Below are positions 43,413 to 50,923 of a DNA stretch of 64,000 nucleotides, piece by piece. Position 1 is the stretch's first letter, and each line of letters begins with the position of its first letter. Where the stretch lies: assembly GCF_003323745.1 (NCBI RefSeq), contig NZ_QOIL01000031.1:1-64000 (forward strand), in the 5' to 3' direction. Under the pieces are notes generated by a model, which worked only from the letters and a program-made list of their open reading frames with translations, searched no databases and was not told the DNA's origin. Source of the DNA: Sphaerisporangium album (lineage in GTDB: Bacteria > Actinomycetota > Actinomycetes > Streptosporangiales > Streptosporangiaceae). The position numbers were made by a program, and so were the translations under genes.

Positions 43413-44492
43413 ATGGCGGCACGGCGCGCGTTCCTCGTGGCGATGACGGCCCTGGCGGGGCTGCTGGCCTACCTGCTCGTCGTACCGCCCGCCGGGGCCG
43501 CGACGGTGCGGATCATGCCCCTGGGCGACTCGATCACGGGCTCCCCCGGCTGCTGGCGCGCCCTTCTGTGGAACAGGCTGGCCCAAAGCGGGTACACGGG
43601 CCTGGACTTCGTCGGGACGCTGCCGCCGCAGGGCTGCTCGGTCCCCTACGACGGCGACAACGAGGGCCACGGGGGCGCCCTCGTCACCAACGTGGCCGAC
43701 CAGAACCAGCTCCCGGGCTGGCTGTCCGCCACCCGGCCCGACGTCGTGCTGATGCACTTCGGGACCAACGACGTGTGGAACAACCGCTCCCCGCAGACGA
43801 TCCTCGCCGCGTACGGGAAGCTGGTCGACCAGATGCGGGCGAGCAACCCGAACATGAAGGTCCTGGTCGCGCAGATCATCCCGATGAACCCGAGCAACTG
43901 CGCCGAGTGCGGGCAGCGGGTGGTCGCGCTGAACGCCGCCATCCCGGGCTGGGCGCAGGCGAAGTCCACGTCCGCGTCGCCGGTCGTGGTCGTGAACCAG
44001 TGGGCCGGGTTCAGCACGGCCGGTGACACCTACGACGGCGTGCACCCGAACGCGGCGGGCGACCAGAAGATGGCGGACGCCTGGTACACGGCGCTGACCG
44101 GCGTCCTCGGCGGAACGCCCCCGCCGTCGCCCACTCCTACGCCGACCCCCACCCCCACGGTGACGCCCACGCCTCCTCCGACAGGCGGCGGCTGCGCGGC
44201 GACGTACAAGATCACCAACTCGTGGCAGGGCGGGTTCGGCGCCGAGGTCACGGTCAGGAACGGCGGCACCTCCGCCATCACCGGGTGGACCGTCGCCTGG
44301 ACGTTCGCCAACGGGCAGACGATCACCCAGCTCTGGAACGGCACGCCGACGCAGACCGGCGCCGCGGTGACCGTACGGAACATGAGCTACAACGGCGCCC
44401 TCGCCCCCGGCGCCTCGACGGCCTTCGGCTTCAACGGCTCCTGGACCGGCACGAACACGGCCCCCGCGACCGTCGCCTGTACCCCGGCCTGA
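43413..44492 (+). CDS. secreted SGNH/CE3-type esterase with CBM2
   Basis: 359 residues. Signal peptide (LVAMTALAGLLAYLLVV, AxA at 28-30), then an SGNH hydrolase with Ser40 in PLGDSITGS, block III FGTNDVWNN and the Asp-His pair in DGVHPN. A PT-rich linker (about residues 230-250) leads to a CBM2 (CAATYKITNSWQGGFGAEV ... ACTPA) very similar to that of the GH74 protein. This architecture fits carbohydrate esterase family 3, removing acetyl groups from xylan. ATG with GGAGG upstream. Confidence 0.9.
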   Translation: MAARRAFLVAMTALAGLLAYLLVVPPAGAATVRIMPLGDSITGSPGCWRALLWNRLAQSGYTGLDFVGTLPPQGCSVPYDGDNEGHGGALVTNVADQNQLPGWLSATRPDVVLMHFGTNDVWNNRSPQTILAAYGKLVDQMRASNPNMKVLVAQIIPMNPSNCAECGQRVVALNAAIPGWAQAKSTSASPVVVVNQWAGFSTAGDTYDGVHPNAAGDQKMADAWYTALTGVLGGTPPPSPTPTPTPTPTVTPTPPPTGGGCAATYKITNSWQGGFGAEVTVRNGGTSAITGWTVAWTFANGQTITQLWNGTPTQTGAAVTVRNMSYNGALAPGASTAFGFNGSWTGTNTAPATVACTPA

Positions 44493-44508
44493 CCGCGCAC
44501 GACCCGGC

Positions 44509-44808
44509 CTACCGCACGTTCACCTCGACCTTCCGCCCGTCAGGATCGACGAGCACATGCCTTCCCCGGGGCAGACCGGGGGAGGCATCGCCGTCGAGGT
44601 CGAACCCGATCCGCAGAAAACCGGTCGCGCGCTCCGCCGTGGCCGGATAGATCTCCAAGACGAGACCGCCGGGCAACTCGGCCGCGACGTGCTCGTGCCC
44701 ACCCCCGTGCCGCTCCTCGCGGAACCCCAGCCCCAGCTCTTCGTAGAAGTCACGGCATTCCTCCGCCCTCGTGCTGTAGATGACCAGCAGAGAGGCGCGG
44801 GCCCTCAT
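44509..44808 (-). CDS. VOC (glyoxalase/bleomycin resistance) family protein
   Basis: 99 residues, one beta-alpha-beta-beta-beta module: LLVIYSTRAEECRDFYEELG at the start, HVAAELPGGLVLEIYP in the middle, VLVDPDGRKVEV at the end. Such small VOC proteins dimerise into metal-binding enzymes or resistance proteins. Start uncertain between ATG 44808 and ATG 44835; neither has a strong ribosome site. Confidence 0.8.
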   Translation of the reverse strand: MRARASLLVIYSTRAEECRDFYEELGLGFREERHGGGHEHVAAELPGGLVLEIYPATAERATGFLRIGFDLDGDASPGLPRGRHVLVDPDGRKVEVNVR

Positions 44809-44910
44809 GTCCCGTCCGGGCGGTTCCGGCGACATGCCGAGAATCCTAGGAAACCGCCAGGCTCGACCCCCGCGCGGGCGGGTTCGAGCGCGGTGTCCCG
44901 TTTTTGGGCC

Positions 44911-44980
44911 TTGTGACGGATCGGCCGCAGGGCTACGATCACGACAACTCTTAGGAAACTTTCTTAAAAGAAAGCGTTGT
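44911..44980 (+). promoter_or_regulatory. chitinase promoter with downstream operator
   Basis: Possible -35 TTGTGA (44911-44916) and -10 TACGAT (44934-44939), spacer 17. Just downstream is a compound palindrome: TAGGAA, 2 bases, TTTC at 44952-44963, CTTTCTT/AAGAAAG at 44959-44974, and outer ACAAC/GTTGT at 44944 and 44976. A repressor bound here would block chitinase transcription. The first core matches the one at 1977-1993. Confidence 0.5.
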
Positions 44981-45095
44981 CTCCCGGCCGCGCCCCCCGC
45001 CCGGGGCCCGCGGTCCAGGGCAGCCACCCGCCCTCCGCCGCGCCGACGATGCCCGGTGACCTCTCGCGCCCGGGCGACAGAAGGGTTGTCCCCCC

Positions 45096-46649
45096 ATGAA
45101 GCGAACCCCCCGCCTAGTGGCGCTGGCAGTATCGCTACTGCTGGCGACCGTAGGTGTCCTCCTCACGCAGACATCGGCTCAGGCGGCCAACCTGCTCGCG
45201 AACCCGGGCTTCGAGTCCGGCACGCTCTCCCCCTGGACGTGCACCGGCGGGCTCGGCTCGGTCGTCGGCTCTCCCGTCCGCTCCGGGACCAAGGCGCTCT
45301 CGGGCGCGGCGAGCTCCTCCGACACCGCCCAGTGCACCCAGACCGTGACCGTCCGGCCCAGCACCGCGTACACCCTGACCGCCTGGGTGCGCGGCAGCTA
45401 CGTGTACCTCGGCGTGAACGGCGGCGGCTCCACCTGGACCTCGTCCACGTCCGCGTTCACGCAGCTCACCGTCCCCTTCACCACCGCGGCCGGCCAGACA
45501 TCCGCGGTCATCTACCTGCACGGCTGGTACGGGCAGGGCACGTACTACGCCGACGACGTCAGCTTCGACGGCCCCGGCACCCCCCCGTCGCCGACGCCCA
45601 CGCCGACGGCCACCCCCACGGTGACGCCCACCCCGACGCCGACACCCACTCCCACGATCACGCCTACCCCCACCCCCACCTCGACGGGCGGGACCACGTG
45701 CGCGGTGAAGTCGCGGCCGGCGGGCAAGGTCCTGCAGGGGTACTGGGAGAACTGGGACGGCGCCTCGAACGGCGTCCACCCGCCGCTCGGCTGGATCCCG
45801 ATCACCGACGCCCGCATCAAGCAGCACGGCTACAACGTGATCAACGCGGCGTTCCCCGTCATCCGCTCCGACGGTACGGTCCTGTGGGAAGACGGCATGG
45901 ACTCCACCGTCAAGGTCGCGACCCCGGCTGAGATGTGCGCCGCCAAGGCCGCCGGAGCCACGATCCTGATGTCCATCGGCGGAGCGACCGCCGGCATCGA
46001 CCTCGGCTCCAGCACCGTCGCCGACCGCTTCGTCGCGACCATCGTGCCGATCCTCAAGCGGTACAACTTCGACGGCATCGACATCGACATCGAGACCGGA
46101 CTCTCCGGCAGCGGCAACATCAACCAGCTGTCCCCCTCCCAGTCCAACCTCATCCGCATCATCGACGGCGTCCTCGCCCAGATGCCGTCCAACTTCGGCC
46201 TCACCATGGCGCCCGAGACGGCGTACGTCACCGGCGGCAGCGTCACCTACGGCTCGATCTGGGGCGCCTACCTGCCCATCATCAAGAAGTACGCCGACAA
46301 CGGCCGCCTCTGGTGGCTGAACATGCAGTACTACAACGGCAGCATGTACGGCTGCTCGGGCGACTCCTACTCGGCGGGCACCGTTCAGGGCTTCACCGCC
46401 CAGACCACCTGCCTGAACAATGGCCTGGTCATCCAGGGCACCACGATCCGCGTCCCCTATGACAAGCAGGTTCCCGGCCTGCCCGCCCAGCCCGGCGCCG
46501 GCGGCGGCTACATGTCCCCGTCCCTGGTCAGCCAGAGCTGGAACGCCTTCAGCGGCCAGCTCAAGGGCCTGATGGACTGGTCCATCAACTGGGACGGTTC
46601 CAAGAACTGGACCTTCGGCGACAACGTCAAGAGCCTCCAGGGCCGCTGA
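45096..46649 (+). CDS. secreted GH18 chitinase with N-terminal CBM
   Basis: 517 residues. Signal peptide (LVALAVSLLLATVGVLL, AQA site). An N-terminal beta-sandwich carbohydrate-binding module (about residues 30-160; NLLANPGFESGTLSPWTC, YADDVSFDG), a PT linker (160-195), then the GH18 barrel with the DxxDxDxE motif FDGIDIDIETG (acid Glu333), MSIGGAT and the end LMDWSINWDG. It hydrolyses chitin outside the cell. ATG preceded by AGAAGG further upstream. Confidence 0.93.
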   Translation: MKRTPRLVALAVSLLLATVGVLLTQTSAQAANLLANPGFESGTLSPWTCTGGLGSVVGSPVRSGTKALSGAASSSDTAQCTQTVTVRPSTAYTLTAWVRGSYVYLGVNGGGSTWTSSTSAFTQLTVPFTTAAGQTSAVIYLHGWYGQGTYYADDVSFDGPGTPPSPTPTPTATPTVTPTPTPTPTPTITPTPTPTSTGGTTCAVKSRPAGKVLQGYWENWDGASNGVHPPLGWIPITDARIKQHGYNVINAAFPVIRSDGTVLWEDGMDSTVKVATPAEMCAAKAAGATILMSIGGATAGIDLGSSTVADRFVATIVPILKRYNFDGIDIDIETGLSGSGNINQLSPSQSNLIRIIDGVLAQMPSNFGLTMAPETAYVTGGSVTYGSIWGAYLPIIKKYADNGRLWWLNMQYYNGSMYGCSGDSYSAGTVQGFTAQTTCLNNGLVIQGTTIRVPYDKQVPGLPAQPGAGGGYMSPSLVSQSWNAFSGQLKGLMDWSINWDGSKNWTFGDNVKSLQGR

Positions 46650-46685
46650 CCGTACCGCCCTTCAAGGCCACTCCCGAGTTCCTCC

Positions 46686-46719
46686 AAGGCCACTCCCGAG
46701 CTCGAACGGGAGTGGCCTT
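46686..46719 (+). terminator. chitinase terminator
   Basis: AAGGCCACTCCCG and CGGGAGTGGCCTT pair perfectly around eight bases; 37 bases after the stop. A direct copy of AAGGCCACTCCCGAG lies 22 bases before it. Confidence 0.75.
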
Positions 46720-46879
46720 CCCATTCCCCCCGAGCCGCGGACCTCCGCAGCCCGGAGCGAGGCCGGCGCCCTGCGCACAACGCGCCACCGGCGGAGCGGC
46801 CCGCGACCCGACGCCTCGACGCCTCGACGGTGAATACGATCGGAATGATCTGCCGAGCGCACATCGGAGGATTTTCCAC

Positions 46880-47626
46880 GTGAACCGCGCACTTCCCACC
46901 AGCCGTTCCATCCGCTCCATGGACGACGTCATGGACCTCATGGACCGGCTCTTCGCCTCCGACGCGGACCGCTGGACGGCCAACGCCTCAACCTGGTGGG
47001 ACGACTTCTACACCGACCGCTCCAAGCCGATCCCCTTCTTCGCCACCAAGCCCGACGAGAACCTCGCGTCCTACGTGGAGCGAGGACTGGTGGCGCCGGG
47101 ACGCGCGCTGGACTTCGGCTGCGGGCCGGGCCGCAACGCCATCCACCTGGCCTCCCTCGGCTTCCAGGTGGACGCCGTCGACCTCTCCCCCACCGCCGTG
47201 GCATGGGCCGGGCAGCGCGCCCGTGAGGCCGGCGCCGACGTCCGCTTCCTCTGCGGCGACGCCTTCACCCCCGCCCTGCTGTCCGGCCCGTACGACCTCG
47301 TCTACGACTCCGGCTGCCTGCACCACCTGCCGCCGCACCGCCGCGTGACCTACCGCGCCCTCCTGGACCGAGTGCTGGCCCCCGGCGGCCACTTCGCGCT
47401 CACCTGCTTCGCCGCCGGAGCCGCCATGGGCTCCGAACTCCCCGACGACGCCCTCTACCGCGACGGCCACCTCCACGGAGGCCTGGCCTTCACCCCCGAC
47501 GACCTCCGCTGGCTCTTCCACGACCTCACCGAGCTGGAACTCCGCCCCATGACCGCCCACCCCGAAACCGCCGATGTCTTTGGCGTCCCCTACCTCCTGA
47601 CCGCCCTCTTCCACCGGTCTGTGTAG
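46880..47626 (+). CDS. class I SAM-dependent methyltransferase
   Basis: 248 residues. Motif I is ALDFGCGPGRNAIHLA, motif II VDLSPTAVAWA, and motif IV LVYDSGCLHHLPPHRR; the end is VPYLLTALFHRS. The C-terminal half resembles the tellurite/thiopurine-type small-molecule methyltransferases. GTG start at 46880 has GGAGG 9 bases upstream; a longer reading begins inside the terminator region. Substrate unknown. Confidence 0.88.
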   Translation: MNRALPTSRSIRSMDDVMDLMDRLFASDADRWTANASTWWDDFYTDRSKPIPFFATKPDENLASYVERGLVAPGRALDFGCGPGRNAIHLASLGFQVDAVDLSPTAVAWAGQRAREAGADVRFLCGDAFTPALLSGPYDLVYDSGCLHHLPPHRRVTYRALLDRVLAPGGHFALTCFAAGAAMGSELPDDALYRDGHLHGGLAFTPDDLRWLFHDLTELELRPMTAHPETADVFGVPYLLTALFHRSV

Positions 47627-47666
47627 CGAACACCGGAGATCACCCGAATCCGGCTAGGGTCGGCGT

Positions 47667-48134
47667 GTGCGCGTCCGCCAGTACGTCTACTTCGCCGTGG
47701 TCAGCGACACCCTCGAAGCCACGGAGATGACCGCCCGCGTCGGCTTGGCCCCGGACGAGATCAGGATCCGAGGCGCCTCGGGCGCCCTGCCACCCCGCCC
47801 GGCCGCGCACGCGTGGAAACTGACCTGCCGCGACGCGGGCCAGCCCCTCGACGAGATGATCTCCCGCCTGCTCGACCGCCTCGAACCGTACGCAGAGCGG
47901 ATAGCACGGCTGGTAGAAGACCTGAACCGCGACGAGACCGGCCCAAGCGCGGTCCTGCGAGTCGTGCGCTACTTCAACGACGAGGAGGGCGAAGAGGAGG
48001 ACACGAGCTCACCGGATCCGGCGGCCGAAAAGTATCCAGGCCAACACCACCTACTCGGCTGGCACCTGGACCGCCGGACGTTACGATTCCTGGCCTCGGT
48101 GCACGCCGACCTCGACGTGGACGAGTATGGGTGA
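47667..48134 (+). CDS. DUF4279 domain protein
   Basis: 155 residues: YVYFAVVSDTLEATEMTARV then AHAWKLTCRDAGQPLDEMI and GWHLDRRTLRFLASVHADLD, the DUF4279 layout. Function unknown; the family is found in actinomycetes as small cytoplasmic proteins. GTG start. The stop lies 6 bases before the next gene, so they form an operon. Confidence 0.85.
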   Translation: MRVRQYVYFAVVSDTLEATEMTARVGLAPDEIRIRGASGALPPRPAAHAWKLTCRDAGQPLDEMISRLLDRLEPYAERIARLVEDLNRDETGPSAVLRVVRYFNDEEGEEEDTSSPDPAAEKYPGQHHLLGWHLDRRTLRFLASVHADLDVDEYG

Positions 48135-48140
48135 GGCGTC

Positions 48141-48569
48141 ATGACGGGTTCATGGGGATGGGACCTGCTGATCGGGCTCGCGGTCGCGCTGGTGGCCACC
48201 TGGCTGGTGCTGCTCATCGCGCTGGCGATCGCCCGCCCGCGCGGCGGGCTGCTACGGGAGGCGCTGCGGCTGCTCCCCGACGTGCTGCGCCTGGTACATC
48301 GCCTGGCCGCCGACCGCGACCTGCCCCGCGGGGTCCGCGTACGACTGGCGCTGCTGCTGGCGTACCTCGCCTTTCCCCTCGACGTGGTACCCGACTTCAT
48401 CCCCGTCCTCGGCTACGCCGACGACGCCATCATCGTCACGGCGGTGCTGCGCTCGGTGGTCCGCCGCGCCGGCTTGGAGGCGGTCCGCCGCCACTGGCCC
48501 GGCACCGACGACGGCTTCACCGTCCTGGCCCGACTGACCGGCCTCGACAAGCCGCCCGCCGACATGTGA
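48141..48569 (+). CDS. YkvA-like DUF1232 membrane protein
   Basis: 142 residues. An N-terminal membrane segment (LIGLAVALVATWLVLLIALAI) and the DUF1232 core LALLLAYLAFPLDVVPDFIP, VLGYADDAIIV. Small membrane-associated proteins of unknown role. ATG, co-transcribed with the DUF4279 gene. Confidence 0.88.
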   Translation: MTGSWGWDLLIGLAVALVATWLVLLIALAIARPRGGLLREALRLLPDVLRLVHRLAADRDLPRGVRVRLALLLAYLAFPLDVVPDFIPVLGYADDAIIVTAVLRSVVRRAGLEAVRRHWPGTDDGFTVLARLTGLDKPPADM

Positions 48570-48601
48570 GCCCGGGGAGGCGCTCACCTGCTTCCTCGCC
48601 G

Positions 48602-49010
48602 TCAGTCGCGGCCGGACTTGTCATCCTTTCTGGGGAAACCGATGATGATCATCTCGGTGGCGTCGACCTTTCCCGGGACGCGGCCGGTGCTGTCGGGAAA
48701 GTTGTTGTCCTGGGCGATCAGGATTCGGTTGCCGGGTAGGGGCAGCAGCGCCTCGACCGACTGCAACGGGAACTTGAACGGGTCGCCCTGGCCGTATCCC
48801 GGGGTGCGCGAGCCGATCAGCGCGGGATTGCGCAGGTTCAGCAGATCGGCGACCTCGGTCTTGACGAGAAAGCCCTGGGCGTCGACCTTGCGCCGGTCGA
48901 TCAGGTAGACGCGCTTGAAGGTGGCGGCCGGCCCCTCGTCGTCCTCGCGCTCGATCAGGATGGCCCGGTTGGCGTTCTGTCCCTCCTTCGCCTCAGATTG
49001 AGATGGCAAG
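48602..49010 (-). pseudogene. C-terminal fragment of an esterase-like phytase domain protein
   Basis: Only the last part of the protein is readable: NANRAILIEREDDEGPAATF, KRVYLIDRRKV, LPGNRILIAQDNNFPDSTGR. This matches the C-terminal end of the secreted phytase-like (esterase-like) family. Upstream of about 49010 the sequence is unrelated and no signal peptide or start is present, so the gene is truncated. Confidence 0.6.
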
Positions 49011-49071
49011 CCGGTATCTGCGGGCCGGCGGGACCCGTGATCCTTGAACGCGCGGGGTAAGTCACGGGTGG

Positions 49072-49689
49072 TCACCCCCGGAGGCGATGGAGCGCGTGCT
49101 TTCGTCCCAGCAATTCGAATGACACGCGGACTCCGCTGATCCGCTCCATCAGGATGAACGCGTGGATTCGCCAATCCTCCAGCAGCCCCTCTCCTGGGAT
49201 ACGGCCTTCCTGAACGTCGGCGTATCTCTCGTGCAGGTGGCACAGACCGATGAGGTGCTTCTCGATGGGCGCCGTGTCCCCCCAGATGTCTTCTCCGTAG
49301 GAGAATCTGCACACGAGGCGCCCTTCGCGGGCGTAGTACAACCTGAACCGATACAGGGTCTCGCTTCCTATCAGGCATACTGCTTCACCGTCGGCGGAGA
49401 GCCGCTCAAGCGCCCCGAAAGCTCGATCGCCGGACAACTCGATCGCGAGGAACCAGGGTGGCTCCTCGGCCAACATCAGGAAGCTTCCCACTGTGCCCTC
49501 AACAAGGTCCTCGTACGACTCATCGACCAGGTCTTCCAGATCGCTCATGGTGACGTCGAGCACGTCAACGTCGAGAGCTTGGATCACCTGGTCACCCGAG
49601 GTCGCCTGGCACCATGTCATGCAGAGCTCTCCGATGGAATGGCTCCGCTCGATCAGATCCCTGTAGTGCGTCTCGATGTCGGCGAGCAA
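49072..49689 (-). CDS. DUF6461-like hypothetical protein
   Basis: 205 residues. The middle (FLAIELSGDRAFGALERLSADGEAV, RFRLYYAREGRLVCRF) fits the DUF6461 layout of actinomycete proteins where GEAV and a Tyr/Phe-rich strand recur. Soluble and acidic. TTG start at 49689, chosen because AAAGGA lies 6 bases upstream; no better start exists. A 21-pair hairpin lies just upstream. Function unknown. Confidence 0.65.
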   Translation of the reverse strand: MLADIETHYRDLIERSHSIGELCMTWCQATSGDQVIQALDVDVLDVTMSDLEDLVDESYEDLVEGTVGSFLMLAEEPPWFLAIELSGDRAFGALERLSADGEAVCLIGSETLYRFRLYYAREGRLVCRFSYGEDIWGDTAPIEKHLIGLCHLHERYADVQEGRIPGEGLLEDWRIHAFILMERISGVRVSFELLGRKHALHRLRG

Positions 49690-49724
49690 GGCCGGTCCTT
49701 TCCGGTGAATTCGTGTGTCTCGAC

Positions 49725-49774
49725 ACGGACGGTCGCCGCGAAGCGACGGGTGGCGCTTCGCGGCGACCGTCCGT
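49725..49774. promoter_or_regulatory. perfect 21-bp hairpin upstream of DUF6461-like gene
   Basis: Arms 49725-49745 and 49754-49774 are perfect complements with an 8-base loop. It is 36 bases before the TTG start on the minus strand, so it would be in the 5' leader of that mRNA; alternatively it ends transcription from the degraded gene upstream. Confidence 0.6.
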
Positions 49775-49877
49775 TCTGTTAAACGGCTAGCTAGTTCGCT
49801 ACTTTGACGTAGAAGCTGCAGAAAGCATGCTTGGTGTCCTGTCCCGTGTCCGGATGTGCCGAGCACCCGATAGTGGT

Positions 49878-50225
49878 TTAGAACCAGCCCGAAAGGCTGC
49901 CTACGCTCCGGCAAGGGCTGTACGGAATGAGCTTGACCGCCACGTTGCAGTTGACGGAATCTCCAGACTCGCCGACCGACCCCTCATGGGTGGCGGCGAA
50001 GGGAACCTCGGAGCGCAGCGCCGCGGTTGTGCGGGCCGATTCCTCCCACTCGGGGATGTCGAGCTTGGTTCAGGCCACTTTCACCGAGTGGCCCCCGAAG
50101 TCGGCCACCACATCCAGCGCTCCGCCAAGTCCGACGACGTAGGACCGGTGCCGGTCCCATCCCGTGAACATCGGTTCACGACTGCTCTCGGTGGCACTCG
50201 ACTGCGGGAGGAGCGTGAGCCACAC
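49878..50225 (-). pseudogene. degraded gene with in-frame TGA
   Basis: The minus-strand frame from GTG 50225 reads TLLPQSSATESSREPMFTGW, then YVVGLGGALDVVADFGGHSV, hits a TGA at 50070-50072 and continues in the same frame as KLDIPEWEESARTTAALRSE, VPFAATHEGSVGESGDSV, NCNVAVKLIPYSP to a TAA at 49878. Third positions are GC-rich on both sides of the stop, as expected of coding sequence. Family unknown. Either a pseudogene or two short genes. Confidence 0.45.
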
Positions 50226-50268
50226 CCTGGGAACACCAGGTCAACGAAGGTTCGGTGTGACCGTTAAG

Positions 50269-50342
50269 TAGGGCGGGTGGGACTTGAACCCACGACCGAC
50301 GGATTATGAGTCCGCTGCTCTGACCGGCTGAGCTACCGCCCC
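50269..50342 (-). tRNA. tRNA-Met (anticodon CAU)
   Basis: 74 bases. Acceptor GGGGCGG pairs with CCGCCCT (one G-U), D arm GCTC/GAGC, anticodon arm GCGGA-CTCATAA-TCCGT with anticodon CAT at 50306-50308 (complement), T arm GTGGG-TTCAAGT-CCCAC. CCA is not encoded. The anticodon could also belong to tRNA-Ile2 if the C is lysidinylated; I cannot distinguish these. Confidence 0.92.
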
Positions 50343-50503
50343 GCAAGCCTGGAGTCTCTCATAAGTTGGCGTCCATGTGAGCACAGGAAGATGTTCACTT
50401 TAGTCGGTGCCCGGACAAGTTTGGTCGCGGTGACGCAGGAGGCGGCGTTCGCGGTCCATGGACGGGGATGGGGGCGATGATCACTACAGTGCGGTAAGTG
50501 ATC

Positions 50504-50870
50504 ATGATTCGGCTCCTTCGCCCTGTGCGGGTGGCTTTGGCCGTGCTGTTGGTCCTGGGCGGGGCCGCGGTCGTTCGGGTGAAGTCGAGGTGATCGACTG
50601 TTTCGTCGACTCCGTCGGTGGCTCGGCGTTCGTGGAGTGCGACGATCGGACGGCCGAGGCCGAGATACGCGCGCAGGCGTTCACGCCCGGGGAGGCGCTG
50701 GCCGCGGAGTGCGAGCCGATCACCTGGGACACCAGTCAGGCTCCAGGCCGGTCGAAGAGGCCGCTTCGGCGGAACCGGAAGTGATCTCGACGTTCGAGCC
50801 GACTCCCGGCTCCAGCGCCCGGACGCCGGATCCGGTGGCCGCGGCTCCGGTGGGGACAGCACTTCGATAG
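50504..50870 (+). pseudogene. small secreted protein gene with two frameshifts
   Basis: ATG 50504 starts a signal-peptide-like stretch (RLLRPVRVALAVLLVLGGAA) that stops at 50593. A second frame then reads VIDCFVDSVGGSAFVECDDR, AEIRAQAFTPGEALAAECEP, ITWDTS, and a third frame supplies PVEEAASAEPEVISTFEPTP to a stop at 50870. Three adjoining frames each looking coding suggest a frameshifted gene or sequence errors. No family recognised. Confidence 0.4.
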
Positions 50871-50923
50871 CGGGCGCGCGATTTGTGCCCTTCTCTGTGG
50901 GCGATGGCGGTTATCGTGGCGGA

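Noticed and set aside
44130..44190. CT/AC-rich repeats as possible CRISPR or regulatory repeats
   Set aside because: They encode PT-rich linkers between catalytic and binding domains; no spacer-repeat pattern exists anywhere in the window.
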